64,000 nucleotides of DNA, taken from assembly GCF_020447105.2 (NCBI RefSeq), contig NZ_CP096184.1, positions 1,426,001 through 1,490,000 on the forward strand, read 5' to 3'. Position numbers and translations under genes: made by a program. Origin of the DNA: Demequina sp. TMPB413. GTDB taxonomy: Bacteria > Actinomycetota > Actinomycetes > Actinomycetales > Demequinaceae. Below, piece by piece: positions 45,726 through 57,313 of this stretch. The notes under the pieces were generated by a model. It did not search any database. It had not been told where the DNA came from and was given only the letters and a program-made list of their open reading frames with translations. The stretch's first letter is position 1. Every line of letters starts with the position of its first letter.

Positions 45726-45807
45726 GGCGTGCTCGCGTGGGCGCCACGGCCCAAAGAGTCAGCCGACGCTCGCCACGACCGCGCCGGCTGCCTCCTGTTG
45801 CCGCGGA

Positions 45808-48975
<3,168 letters not shown>

Positions 48976-48989
48976 GGGAAATCCTTTGG

Positions 48990-49240
48990 TCAAGCGGGCA
49001 AGGGCGGTACTGGCATCAGGTCAACTCATGCGAGGACGCACCGCCTCAAGGAACTGAGTCCCTCGAGAGACGTTGCGCGGTACCACCTCGCTTGCCCGCC
49101 GGCCCCGTGAGGGACCACCGTGCCTCTCATGCCCCCTCTTCCAAGGAGGCGCCGCTATGACGGGCTGCCCGTGCGGTTCTACTCCCCCACGACGAGTCGT
49201 GTGGTTTCTTCCGCAAGCTCACCGGTGATTGCCGGGTCAG
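48990..49240 (-). promoter_or_regulatory. T-box riboswitch leader of ileS
   Basis: The conserved T-box, GGTGGTACCGCG, lies on the minus strand at 49087-49076, about 100 bases before the ileS start. Upstream, CCGG-CAATCA-CCGG at about 49234-49221 forms a short stem-loop exposing ATC (49229-49227), an isoleucine codon, as a likely specifier in the ultrashort stem I known from actinobacterial ileS leaders. The sequence after the T-box can hide the AAAGGA ribosome site. A translational rather than transcriptional switch is therefore expected. No terminator T-run is present. Confidence 0.85.
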
Positions 49241-49311
49241 TGCTCTTGGAATCCAGTCTATCGGGCGCGATAGCCGTGTGCGAGCGACACTAGTGGGGAG
49301 AGGAGACCACC

Positions 49312-49698
49312 ATGCTCGGATCCAGCGAGGCAATCGGCACCTTCTCGACGGACTCCGTCGAGCGCGCCGTCCCCTTCTATCGCGACGTCCTCGGCATCGA
49401 TGCGTCGGTCGTCGACGCGGGCGCGCCCATCCTGAACCTGCGCTTCAAGAACGGCGCCACCTTCATGATCTACGAGAAGGAGGACCACGTTCCTGCCTCG
49501 CACACCGTGATGATGTTTCCTGTCGCGGACGTGGGCGAGACTGCGCGGCGACTCGCGGAGGCTGGGGTCTCGTTGGAAGCAACGTCGTTCACTGACGACG
49601 ACGGGGTGGCGAGGGACCCTTCCGGTCAGATGCCGCAAGTGGCCTGGTTCAAAGACCCTGCTGGCAACTGGCTCAGCATCCTCGAGGCGGGGGCCTGA
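49312..49698 (+). CDS. VOC family (glyoxalase-like) protein
   Basis: This 128-residue protein has the vicinal-oxygen-chelate fold of paired beta-alpha-beta-beta-beta units: IGTFSTDSVERAVPFYRDVL, GATFMIYEKEDHVPASHTVM, VADVGETARRLAEAGVSLEA and FKDPAGNWLSILEAG. A Glu near the C-terminus and a His in the middle could bind metal. Function may be glyoxalase-like or binding only. The ATG follows a strong GAGAGGAGA site. Confidence 0.8.
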   Translation: MLGSSEAIGTFSTDSVERAVPFYRDVLGIDASVVDAGAPILNLRFKNGATFMIYEKEDHVPASHTVMMFPVADVGETARRLAEAGVSLEATSFTDDDGVARDPSGQMPQVAWFKDPAGNWLSILEAGA

Positions 49699-49759
49699 GC
49701 CCCTGTCCGTGCGCGTGAAGCGCGAGGTCCAATGAGGCAGATTCTCGAAAGGAGTGCGC

Positions 49760-50653
49760 GTGGGCGTGGCGCCTGACAAGCTCGAGATTCTTGACGTGCT
49801 GTGGGCCGTCGACGGCGATGGCGACCGGGTACCGGTACTCAAGGCCGACGCCGTCGGCCGTTTGCGTGCGTCCGACCAACCGCGCGCGGCGCGCCTCGTG
49901 GAGGCACTCCCCGACTCGGGCGGAGTTCTGGACGCAGCGGCGATTGACTCGGTCTTCTTGGCGGTGCACCTCGAGTTGGCAAGGCTCAGCGAGTTTGTGC
50001 ATGTCCCCCACGTGATGGCCCACGCCCTCCGTCCGATCATCACGACGCTCCGCGAGTCCGCTCTAGGACCCATCCACGTCGTTGATCTCGGTTGCGGCAT
50101 CGGCTACGCCACGCGCGTGCTCGCCGCCACTGGCGCCCTTGGCGACGACGTCACGTACATGGGCCTCGACTTCAACCATCTGTTGATCGACGCTGCTCAA
50201 CGCCTCGCCGCCGCCGAGGAGATACCTGTCACGTTTCGCGTCGGCGACGCCCTGGACCCCTCACTGTGGATGGCCGATCCTGACCGCACCATCGTGGTGT
50301 CGTCGGCGGTGCTTCACCACCTTGGGCGCGCAAATCTCACACCCTTCTTCGCCCAGACCGCCCGCTCCCAGGTGTCGGCCTTCGCGCACTTTGACGTCGA
50401 TCCCGGGCTGTGGGCCATGGTGGGCGGCTGGGTACTTCACCGCACCAGGATGACCGAGCCCATCTCTCGCCACGATGGCGGGATGTCGATGCGCCGCGCG
50501 CTGCCAGCGCTCGTGCTCCTCGAGCACGCCGCAGCTGGCACTGCCGCCGCGTACCACTTGCGCTGCGATTCCGTCACCAACCTGTACCCCAGGCCCGAGC
50601 ACATCGTGCGACCCATCATGGGTCTGAGAACCGACCTGGGGGCGCTGTCGTGA
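49760..50653 (+). CDS. Class I SAM-dependent methyltransferase
   Basis: This 297-residue protein has a methyltransferase domain from about residue 110: HVVDLGCGIGYATRVLAATG (motif I), DDVTYMGLDFNHLLIDAAQR, FRVGDALDPSLWMADPDRTI and VVSSAVLHHLGRANLTPFFA. The substrate is unknown. The GTG at 49760 is six bases behind AAAGGA; another GTG lies at 49754. The stop overlaps the next gene's GTG (GTGA), so it leads a three-gene operon. Confidence 0.85.
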   Translation: MGVAPDKLEILDVLWAVDGDGDRVPVLKADAVGRLRASDQPRAARLVEALPDSGGVLDAAAIDSVFLAVHLELARLSEFVHVPHVMAHALRPIITTLRESALGPIHVVDLGCGIGYATRVLAATGALGDDVTYMGLDFNHLLIDAAQRLAAAEEIPVTFRVGDALDPSLWMADPDRTIVVSSAVLHHLGRANLTPFFAQTARSQVSAFAHFDVDPGLWAMVGGWVLHRTRMTEPISRHDGGMSMRRALPALVLLEHAAAGTAAAYHLRCDSVTNLYPRPEHIVRPIMGLRTDLGALS

Positions 50654-51237
50654 CGGACGTTCTTCAGTCGCTCGGTTGGCGGGACCTGGGCGTCGTGGTG
50701 CTCATCGGCATCGTCGTGCTCCAGCACGCGGGCACCGCTGGAATCCATGCGGCGATGGGCAGAGATGGTCGCGTCTACCACCGCGGCATCGAGGCGAAGG
50801 GAGCTCTGCGAGGGATAGTTGCCCTGGTCGCACTCGTCGCTCCCGTCGCGCTGGTGGCGGCCCTCGACGCGCTGTCGTCGCCCGCGCGCTTCGACCACTA
50901 CGTGCGCGCGGGCGAGGCGATGCTGTGGTGGTGGTTTCCCATCACCATCCTCGCGTTCGTCAGTTTCTCGATCGCCAGGTTGTCACCATGGCAGGTGCGA
51001 TCTAGCGTGAATTCCATGGTGTTTAGTTCGCTTGAGCTGTTCCGACCGGCCGTCGCGGCCGCCGGTGTAGCGGTGGCCATGTTCACTGTCGCCGACGCGA
51101 GGGTCACCTTCGCCGTGGCGCTTGCCGTGATCGCTTCGCTCCAGGTCGAGCGAGTGACGCGACGCTGGTGGTACTCGCGACCCATCACACTCGACGACTT
51201 GGGTGCGCCTGTCGCCCGGACGATGGAGGCGCCGTGA
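50650..51237 (+). CDS. Membrane protein, unknown
   Basis: From the GTG at 50650, which overlaps the methyltransferase stop, this protein has 195 residues and about five membrane segments (DLGVVVLIGIVVLQHAGTA, GIVALVALVAPVALVAALDA, MLWWWFPITILAFVSFSIA, FRPAVAAAGVAVAMFTVADA). I do not recognise the family. It is coupled to the following dehydrogenase by another GTGA overlap. Confidence 0.65.
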   Translation: MTDVLQSLGWRDLGVVVLIGIVVLQHAGTAGIHAAMGRDGRVYHRGIEAKGALRGIVALVALVAPVALVAALDALSSPARFDHYVRAGEAMLWWWFPITILAFVSFSIARLSPWQVRSSVNSMVFSSLELFRPAVAAAGVAVAMFTVADARVTFAVALAVIASLQVERVTRRWWYSRPITLDDLGAPVARTMEAP

Positions 51238-52457
51238 GGTCGGGAACCGAGAGCCGACTCAAGGGTCTAGCGAGGGGCCTCGCGTGCGCGTCCGCGGTCC
51301 TCGTGGCAGCGTCGTGCGATTCCACGCCAGGCACGGATCAAGACCCGCTGGGGGTCTCTGACCAGCCACCGATCACGGGGGACGGCGGTACTCGGTCGAC
51401 CGCGGACGGACCACAGGTGATAGGAGGTGTGACGCAGATCAGTGTCACGGGCGAGCGGGAGATTGCGACAGGGCTCAACATCCCCTGGTCGCTCGCTTTC
51501 ACTCCTGACGGCGACGTACTCGTGACCGAGCGCGACGCCGGCCGCATCCTGCGCATTGCACCTGACGGGACCGCCACGCCGCTGTCGGGGCCCGGCGCCC
51601 AGAACCTCGCGTCGGCGAATGACTCCCAAGGCGAGGCGGGCCTCTTGGGTCTTGCCCTTCACCCTGACGACCCCTCGCTGTTGTACGTCTACCAAACGAG
51701 GGCCAGCGGCAATTCCGTCCTACGAATGACGCTGAACGGCTCCTCACTGAGCGAGCCGACCGCCATCCTCGAGGGAATCCCTAAGGCGCGCAACCACGAC
51801 GGCGGCAGGCTGGCGTTTGGTCCGGATGGCTATCTCTATGTGTCGACAGGGGACGCTGGCAACCCCGACCTCGCTCAAGACAAGGACTCGCTCGCGGGAA
51901 AGATCCTGCGCCTGATCGCCGACGGTACGGACGCCGACGGCGGGGCCGCACCTGGCAATCCCTTCGATTCGAGAGTGTGGACGTACGGGCATCGCAACGT
52001 TCAAGGGATGGCATGGGTGGCCGACGGACGCATGTACGCCTCGGAATTCGGTCAAAGTTCCCTCGATGAGGTCAACCTCATCCAGGCGGGCCACAACTAC
52101 GGGTGGCCTATGGTCGAGGCCACCGAAGGCGCACCAGAGGGTACGCAGCTAGGACAGACGGTCGACGGCCTGACCTACCCCGTGGTCGAGTGGCCGACCC
52201 ACGAGGCTTCGCCATCCGGAATGGCTGCGACGAACGAAGGCCTCTATGTGAGCGCGCTGCGCGGCGAGCGACTGTGGCGCATCCCGCTCACCGGGGAAGG
52301 CGTCGCGAGCCCCCACGTGCTCATCGATGGCTACGGTCGCATTCGCAACGTGGCAGCCGGCCCCGATGGAGGGCTCTACCTGCTCACGGGCAACACCGAT
52401 GGGCGTGGGGACCTGCGCGAAGGAGACGACCGACTCGTGCTCCTGACGCTTGACTAG
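51234..52457 (+). CDS. PQQ-dependent glucose/sorbosone dehydrogenase-like lipoprotein
   Basis: This predicted surface lipoprotein has 407 residues from the GTG at 51234. The signal ends with lipobox VAASC (Cys28). The mature part is a six-bladed propeller of the soluble aldose sugar dehydrogenase family. It has LNIPWSLAFTPDGDVLVTER, DSQGEAGLLGLALHPDDPSL, HDGGRLAFGPDGYLYVSTGD, VWTYGHRNVQGMAWVADGRM and MYASEFGQSSLDEVNLI. The catalytic His in HDGGR is present. Whether it binds PQQ cannot be seen. It ends in a hairpin shared with the next, convergent gene. Confidence 0.85.
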   Translation: MRSGTESRLKGLARGLACASAVLVAASCDSTPGTDQDPLGVSDQPPITGDGGTRSTADGPQVIGGVTQISVTGEREIATGLNIPWSLAFTPDGDVLVTERDAGRILRIAPDGTATPLSGPGAQNLASANDSQGEAGLLGLALHPDDPSLLYVYQTRASGNSVLRMTLNGSSLSEPTAILEGIPKARNHDGGRLAFGPDGYLYVSTGDAGNPDLAQDKDSLAGKILRLIADGTDADGGAAPGNPFDSRVWTYGHRNVQGMAWVADGRMYASEFGQSSLDEVNLIQAGHNYGWPMVEATEGAPEGTQLGQTVDGLTYPVVEWPTHEASPSGMAATNEGLYVSALRGERLWRIPLTGEGVASPHVLIDGYGRIRNVAAGPDGGLYLLTGNTDGRGDLREGDDRLVLLTLD

Positions 52458-52475
52458 GGGCGTTTCGCCCTAGTC
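52452..52475. terminator. Bidirectional hairpin containing both stop codons
   Basis: GACTAGGGGCG at 52452-52462, a TTT loop and CGCCCTAGTC at 52466-52475 form a stem with one bulged base. The stop codons of both convergent genes lie within the arms (52455-52457 and 52470-52472). Confidence 0.7.
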
Positions 52476-53030
52476 GGCCAGTTTGAGATCGAGCCTCACC
52501 TCGTGACGGGAAGCCCGGCGCTCCACCGCCGGATCCGTCAGATAGGTTTCAGTGCGCGCGACAAAGGTATTGCCCGTCTCATCGCGCAGACGGTCGATCT
52601 CATGCCCCTGTTCCACGCACCACGTCGTCAGCAGGCGGTTCGCCCTGATGCCGTGATTGATATAGGTCAGCGTCGCAAAACGCCCTGGCGGGACCGCGTC
52701 GGCGACGATGCGCTTCTCCTCAGCCTCGAGTGCCGCGGCCACGGCGGCCTCGGCTTCCTCACGGTTGGCCACCGGTACAGCAACGGAGACCGTCGCCCTG
52801 TCCGACAGATCGACGACGTGCAGCCGCAAGAACGGGGGCCCTGCGACCTCAACCGGGTGGGCCTGAAGCCATCTGGCCAGTTCGGTGCGCATGGCGGCAG
52901 TGTGGACGGCTAGCCCCCTGAACGGGATGCGATCCCTGAAAGCGAGGTAGGGCAGTTCCTCCCGCTCGACAACATCGGGTCCTGACACGATCTTCATAAG
53001 GCGAGTCAACCATCTGTCGGCGAGTTTCAC
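52470..53030 (-). CDS. GyrI-like / AraC effector-binding domain protein
   Basis: This 186-residue protein resembles the GyrI-like small-molecule-binding domain: VEREELPYLAFRDRIPFRGL, FLRLHVVDLSDRATVSVAVP and ATLTYINHGIRANRLLTTWC, with a Glu-rich helix (AEAAVAAALEAEEKRIVADA) between. The GTG at 53030 follows AGAGGCGTGAC; an internal ATG at 52997 is the alternative. There is no DNA-binding domain, so it may bind a ligand or partner. Function is not known. Confidence 0.6.
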   Translation of the reverse strand: MKLADRWLTRLMKIVSGPDVVEREELPYLAFRDRIPFRGLAVHTAAMRTELARWLQAHPVEVAGPPFLRLHVVDLSDRATVSVAVPVANREEAEAAVAAALEAEEKRIVADAVPPGRFATLTYINHGIRANRLLTTWCVEQGHEIDRLRDETGNTFVARTETYLTDPAVERRASRHEVRLDLKLAD

Positions 53031-53100
53031 GTCACGCCTCTTGGTGGGCGTGGGCCTCTTGGCACTCGCCCCGTCAGCCCCGAAACCCTAGGCTCTCGGC

Positions 53101-53682
53101 ATGCCGATTGTCATGCCGAGTCTCACGGGGCCGGACATCGTCACGGCGTCGCGGATTCCCCTCGCATTCGCGCTCGCCGCAGTAGCGCCTGCGCGAGGCG
53201 CAACACTGTGGATCTTCGCGATTGGCTGCGCAACGGACGTCATCGACGGTTGGTGGGCGCGGCGTGCCGGTATTGAGAGCGCGAGGGGCGCACGGCTGGA
53301 CTCCGTAGCGGATGCCGTTTTCTTTGTGGCCGCAACATACGCCGTCATCGTGACAGTGGAGCTCACGATCGTGCCCGCTGCAGCTGCCGCCATCGCGTTC
53401 GTCGCACTCACTCGCATCGCGAACATGGCCATCACAAAACGTCGCTTCGGCCGCTTCAACGTCATGCACACCGACCTGAACAGGGCGACGGGGGCTGCGC
53501 TCGCGCTGGCAGCGGGGGTGGGCCTCGCGACGGGCGCCTTGTCGACCCCAGCCGTGCTCGCGGTGACGGCGTTCGCCGGGTTGGCGTCCGTGGAAGAACT
53601 CGTGCTCGTGAGCCGGGCGGGCACGTATGATCCTGACCACAGAGGCGTGGTGAGGGAAACGTTGGCTCGCGTCGTTCGTTGA
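53101..53682 (+). CDS. CDP-alcohol phosphatidyltransferase family protein
   Basis: This integral membrane enzyme makes a phospholipid or phospho-alcohol from a CDP-activated donor. The 193-residue protein has the full signature DG-xx-AR-x8-G-xxx-D-xxx-D. The first half is DVIDGWWARRAGIESARG, followed by ARLDSVAD. About six membrane segments are predicted (VTASRIPLAFALAAVAP, VFFVAATYAVIVTVEL, TIVPAAAAAIAFVALTRIA and two more). The product cannot be assigned (phosphatidylglycerol phosphate, inositol phosphate and others are possible). Confidence 0.88.
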   Translation: MPIVMPSLTGPDIVTASRIPLAFALAAVAPARGATLWIFAIGCATDVIDGWWARRAGIESARGARLDSVADAVFFVAATYAVIVTVELTIVPAAAAAIAFVALTRIANMAITKRRFGRFNVMHTDLNRATGAALALAAGVGLATGALSTPAVLAVTAFAGLASVEELVLVSRAGTYDPDHRGVVRETLARVVR

Positions 53683-53767
53683 GGCACATGGGACCGTAGG
53701 ATCGTCGTAGCGCGATGCCAGGTGCCACGAGGCGTCGCGCCGCGCAAGCGGAAGGCACCGCCACCCC

Positions 53768-53793
53768 ACACCGTCACGCCACACCGTCACGCC
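53768..53793 (+). repeat. Tandem 13-bp repeat next to the MFS start
   Basis: ACACCGTCACGCC occurs twice without a gap (53768-53780 and 53781-53793), ending right before the ATG at 53794. No ribosome site is visible there, so the repeat may reflect slippage or take part in initiation control. Confidence 0.6.
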
Positions 53794-55368
53794 ATGCTTG
53801 GAAGTACGCGCTTGTCCACCACCTCAGGGTCGATCGCCTACGACGATCCCGATCCCACTCGAGAACTCCCTCACGTCCCCGAAGCGCTCGTCCTGGAAAC
53901 GACCCCTATCGAGGATGTCGAACCGCTCGAGGACGTCACCACCGCGTCAATGCCGATTGTCGCGAGCGCCAGCGCGGTGGTGGTCGACGAGGCCGACGCC
54001 GGGACCAGATCCGTTGAGGCCCTCGCGCTGTCGCCGCTGCGAGCCAAACTGGCTCTCGCCACGCTCTCGGCCTCGGCCTTCGCGATGGGCGCCAACGAAG
54101 TATCGGTCGTCGCACTGAGCCAAACGATCGCGACGGGACTCGGCGTTCCTCTCGCGTCTATTGGGCTGGTGGCGACTGCGTTCGCGCTGACGGTCGTCGT
54201 CGCAGCTACTCCCCTGACGTTGATCACAGCGCGCGTCAGCAGGCGCCTCACGCTGTCGATCACGCTCGGCGTGTGGACCGCGGGAGTCGTGATTGCCGCA
54301 TCGTCGCAGAGCATCGTGCAACTCGCAGGCGGCCGCATCGTGACCGCGGCGGCCCATGCTCTGTTCTGGGCGGTGGTCGCGCCGACGGCTACGAGTCTCT
54401 TCGCCCCTCACTTACGCGCACGCACCATTACGAGGGTCATGGTCGGTTCTGCTGCCGCGGGAGTGGTGGGCACACCGCTTGTCACCTTGACCGGCACCAC
54501 GTTCAGTTGGCAGGCGCCGTACTGGGGGTTGGCCGTGATCGGCGCGATGCTGACGGCCTCCGTGATTCTTTCCCTGCCTGGCGGCGTTCGCCGGCACGAG
54601 GGTCACACTCCGCACACTCGAGGAGACCTGCCTTCGCGGCGCATGTTCGCGAGGGTGCTTGCGGTCGCCTTTACCGCCACCGTCGGCATGAGCGTGAGTT
54701 GGACGTACATCGTTCCCTTCTTCACGCGCCAGGTGGGTCTCAGCGTCGGCAGCATCCCGGCATTGTTTGCGCTCGGCGGGATCGTCGCGGTAGCGACGAC
54801 GCTGTCCATCACGCCCCTTCTTGCGCGAAACGTCGTCCACGCTGTCAGATTTGGTCTCGCTCTCCTGGCGATGGCGTGGGGTCTACTCTCCCTCGCGACG
54901 ACGTGGTCAGCCCTGGCAGCCCAGGTCCTCCAGGCCGCCGGCTGGGCAGCCCTCGTCGCAGCCCTGCTCAACTGGGCGATGCGCCACACGCCGTGGCGTA
55001 CCGACGTCGGCGCGAGCATGTACACCGTCGCCGTGAACTTCGGCGCAGCTGCCGGTCCCGTCATGGGAGCGGCGATCGTGGCCGAGTGGGGCACGGGTGC
55101 GCTACCGCTTGCATCGTTCGTGTTGACGATGGCGGCCGGAGCGATCACGACCACGATCGATTCCGACACATTGCGACGCTTGCGCGTCCCCCGCCGTCTG
55201 CGGGTTGCCGTCCAGGCGCGTTTCGACTTGAGACAACGGCGCGCGGCGTGGGCCGCTCGCACGCGACCCACGGCGCTCAGACCACGCGGACGCGCGGTGG
55301 CGTTCACCGGCGGTGCTGAGAAGGCGCGCACGGCGCTTCGCAACCGCAAGCGACGCGTACGCCGCTGA
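53794..55368 (+). CDS. MFS transporter with long N- and C-terminal tails
   Basis: This Major Facilitator protein of the AraJ/DHA1 sugar-efflux type has 524 residues from the ATG at 53794 (an ATG at 53722 would add 24). A disordered acidic N-terminus of about 85 residues precedes twelve predicted membrane segments (LALATLSASAFAMGANEVSV, FALTVVVAATPLTLITARVS, HALFWAVVAPTATSLFAPHL, VNFGAAAGPVMGAAIVAEWG). The last 60 residues are strongly basic (RRLRVPRRLRVAVQARFDLR, RNRKRRVRR). The substrate is unknown. Confidence 0.85.
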   Translation: MLGSTRLSTTSGSIAYDDPDPTRELPHVPEALVLETTPIEDVEPLEDVTTASMPIVASASAVVVDEADAGTRSVEALALSPLRAKLALATLSASAFAMGANEVSVVALSQTIATGLGVPLASIGLVATAFALTVVVAATPLTLITARVSRRLTLSITLGVWTAGVVIAASSQSIVQLAGGRIVTAAAHALFWAVVAPTATSLFAPHLRARTITRVMVGSAAAGVVGTPLVTLTGTTFSWQAPYWGLAVIGAMLTASVILSLPGGVRRHEGHTPHTRGDLPSRRMFARVLAVAFTATVGMSVSWTYIVPFFTRQVGLSVGSIPALFALGGIVAVATTLSITPLLARNVVHAVRFGLALLAMAWGLLSLATTWSALAAQVLQAAGWAALVAALLNWAMRHTPWRTDVGASMYTVAVNFGAAAGPVMGAAIVAEWGTGALPLASFVLTMAAGAITTTIDSDTLRRLRVPRRLRVAVQARFDLRQRRAAWAARTRPTALRPRGRAVAFTGGAEKARTALRNRKRRVRR

Positions 55369-55430
55369 CGCTGCCGGTGCCGCCGGAATCAGCACCTCAT
55401 CCCGGCGGTGCCGAGGGGTTCATGGGCCTC

Positions 55431-55988
55431 TCAGCGATGAGGGTTCGGCGCAGCCGCTTGCCCTGGTGACGCGGATTCGGCCGACGCCGGAATCGCTGCA
55501 CACGTGACAATCCAGGCGGGTGCGTGACGCGTTTTCTGGAGGGCAGCCAGTTCGTCGAATGTGCGCGTCACGCAGCTGTTGAATTCCGCAAGTTGCTCGG
55601 CGTTCAGATGCAATACCTCGCGACGCAAGTGAGCCTGGCCGGGGCGCCACGAGGGGCTCGCGGCCCATTGGGCCGCATCAACTGACAGAGCGCGCGCGAC
55701 AGTGTCTGCGGCGGCGGCGAAACCCTGTGCCGTACTCACGGCGGGCTCGGTCTGGGGCGCCTTGACCACGCGATAGACGCGTTCCATCGCCCCGCCTCGC
55801 TGACGACGCTCGACCACTGCGATGATTCCCGCGTCCACGAGCCTGGTGATCGCGCGATACAAAGACGCTTGCGCCACGTCTGGCACGCGCTTGCGAAGCT
55901 GCTTGGTGGTGAGGTCGTCGGACCCCAAGGCAAGGACTACTCGCATCCTTACCGGATGCAATAGCACTTGAGCTTGGTGATCCCCCAC
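55431..55988 (-). CDS. Winged-helix transcriptional regulator (ArsR/PadR-like)
   Basis: This 185-residue protein has an N-terminal winged helix (about 1-75): VLLHPVRMRVVLALGSDDLT, TKQLRKRVPDVAQASLYRAI and TRLVDAGIIAVVERRQRGGA. The C-terminal part, with AEQLAEFNSCVTRTFDELAA, resembles the partner domain seen in regulators that act on multidrug or stress genes. It converges on the MFS gene. The AT-rich region upstream holds a palindrome that may be its own operator. Confidence 0.75.
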   Translation of the reverse strand: MGDHQAQVLLHPVRMRVVLALGSDDLTTKQLRKRVPDVAQASLYRAITRLVDAGIIAVVERRQRGGAMERVYRVVKAPQTEPAVSTAQGFAAAADTVARALSVDAAQWAASPSWRPGQAHLRREVLHLNAEQLAEFNSCVTRTFDELAALQKTRHAPAWIVTCAAIPASAESASPGQAAAPNPHR

Positions 55989-56052
55989 AATTCGTAGTGT
56001 AGAGATGTCACAGGTTCTTCAGGTGCCAATTGTGGATACCCATTCATATTCA

Positions 56053-56065
56053 TCATTGATAATGA
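56053..56065 (-). promoter_or_regulatory. Palindrome in AT-rich upstream region
   Basis: TCATT (56053-56057) and AATGA (56061-56065) are inverted repeats around GAT, inside an AT-rich patch (about 56020-56070) that contrasts with the rest of the window. It is about 65 bases upstream of the regulator start at 55988. The regulator itself, or a metal-dependent repressor of the Fur/Zur type, could bind it. Confidence 0.35.
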
Positions 56066-56131
56066 GTAATTGCCGCAACTCGCTCATGTGGCGACGACCT
56101 TCGCTCACCGGACACCGTCTCCAGGCCAGGC

Positions 56132-56611
56132 TCAGCGGAGTCTTCCCACGCCGGGAATGAACTTGCCGGTGCGCGACGCGTAGGCCGCGTAGCCGTCGTA
56201 GGAGGAGACAAGTAGCTCCTCTTCAACACGGGTCTTGAGGTCAAAGAACACGGCGAGCACGACGACCAGCGCCCACACGACGAGGGTCCCTCGCGCGGCC
56301 GCGAGGCCTGCGGCAACGAGCAACACCGAGGAGTACATGGGATGGCGGACCCAGCGATACACGCCCCTGGCCGTCATGCCAGCGCCATTGGGGTGGGGCA
56401 ACGGGGTCAGCGCCCTGCCCAAGTGGAGCGCAGAGGCCGCGATCCCGCAGCAACCGAGGACAAAGAGAGCGGCTCCGAGTGGCCGAGAGCTCAGAAGTTG
56501 AGGACCCCACGATGACGGCCAGAGTGCGAGGGCGACAAAGAGAACGCCTTGGACGCTCACGAGCATCCAGCCCCACGCCCGCGACGGGGGCCTCTTCGTG
56601 TGATGTGCCAT
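56132..56611 (-). CDS. Isoprenylcysteine carboxyl methyltransferase-like membrane protein
   Basis: This 159-residue protein of the PEMT/ICMT-like family has four to five membrane segments (WGWMLVSVQGVLFVALALWP, LGAALFVLGCCGIAASALHL) and the cofactor-binding GVYRWVRHPMYSSVLLVAAG. The C-terminal KTRVEEELLVSSYDGYAAYA is the catalytic acidic motif of the family. The substrate is not known; bacterial members methylate lipids or unknown acceptors. Confidence 0.8.
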   Translation of the reverse strand: MAHHTKRPPSRAWGWMLVSVQGVLFVALALWPSSWGPQLLSSRPLGAALFVLGCCGIAASALHLGRALTPLPHPNGAGMTARGVYRWVRHPMYSSVLLVAAGLAAARGTLVVWALVVVLAVFFDLKTRVEEELLVSSYDGYAAYASRTGKFIPGVGRLR

Positions 56612-56695
56612 GACCCAAGGCTACTGACGTGCTTGAGCAGAGAACACTCGCTCCTAACAGTCGCGTCACCGGGCTTCGGGGGGCACACTGGAGTG

Positions 56696-57274
56696 GTGGC
56701 CGAGATTTTGTTGTTCCACCACGCGCATGGCCTGACGGAGGGAATGCGCTTCCTCGTCGAGCGCCTGAGCGCGGCCGGCCACACGGTTCATGCGCCGGAC
56801 ATGTTCGCTGGGAGGGTCTTCCCCTCGGTAGATGAAGGCGTGTCGCACGCGGGCCGCATCGGCCACGACGCGATCGAAGACATCGCGCGCAGGGCGGCGC
56901 TGCACCACCCCACGGCCGACACGGTCATCGGCTTCTCTCTCGGCACTTTCCCCGCGCAATTGCTCGCTCAAGAGTGGCGCCGCATTCACAGTTGCCTGCT
57001 CATGGGCGGCGCGATCGCGCCCGAAGAGATCGGCGGCGAGTGGCGGCACGACGTACGCCTCGCCATCCATGTCGCCGACCCTGACGACTGGGTGGCCGAA
57101 TCGGACCTGGCCGCGCTTTTGCGGCACTCGCCACACGCTCACCTCCACCGCTATCCCGGCAGAAGACACATGTTCGCCGACCCATCGTGCGCGGACTACG
57201 ACGCAGACGCTGCGGATGTCTTTGAGGAACGCGTGCTCGAGTGGCTCGACGCCATACCTCATCGCCAACCGTAG
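56696..57274 (+). CDS. Dienelactone hydrolase-family alpha/beta hydrolase
   Basis: This 192-residue protein starts at the GTG at 56696 (VAEILLFHHAHGLTEGMRFL). The nucleophile elbow is VIGFSLGTFPA with Ser in place of the usual Cys of dienelactone hydrolases. The acid lies in HVADPDDWVAE and the His in YPGRRHMFADPSCADYDADA. The longer frame to 56549 runs without family similarity. A SigK-type promoter for the next gene begins just after its stop. Confidence 0.8.
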   Translation: MAEILLFHHAHGLTEGMRFLVERLSAAGHTVHAPDMFAGRVFPSVDEGVSHAGRIGHDAIEDIARRAALHHPTADTVIGFSLGTFPAQLLAQEWRRIHSCLLMGGAIAPEEIGGEWRHDVRLAIHVADPDDWVAESDLAALLRHSPHAHLHRYPGRRHMFADPSCADYDADAADVFEERVLEWLDAIPHRQP

Positions 57275-57279
57275 ACCGC

Positions 57280-57306
57280 CCATCCGCGGGCCCGTCAGCG
57301 TCGAAC
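57280..57306 (+). promoter_or_regulatory. SigK-type promoter candidate before dipZ
   Basis: CCATCC at 57280-57285 and TCGAAC at 57301-57306 are 15 bases apart. The M. tuberculosis SigK consensus is recalled as CCATCC and CCGAAT. The -35 matches fully and the -10 shares CGAA. The dipZ ATG at 57314 is about seven bases after the -10, so the transcript would be leaderless. Confidence 0.5.
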
Positions 57307-57313
57307 ACAGGGC

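Noticed and set aside
53768..53793. Tandem repeat as a CRISPR remnant
   Set aside because: There are only two adjacent copies of 13 bp without spacers. No CRISPR array or cas gene is visible in the window.
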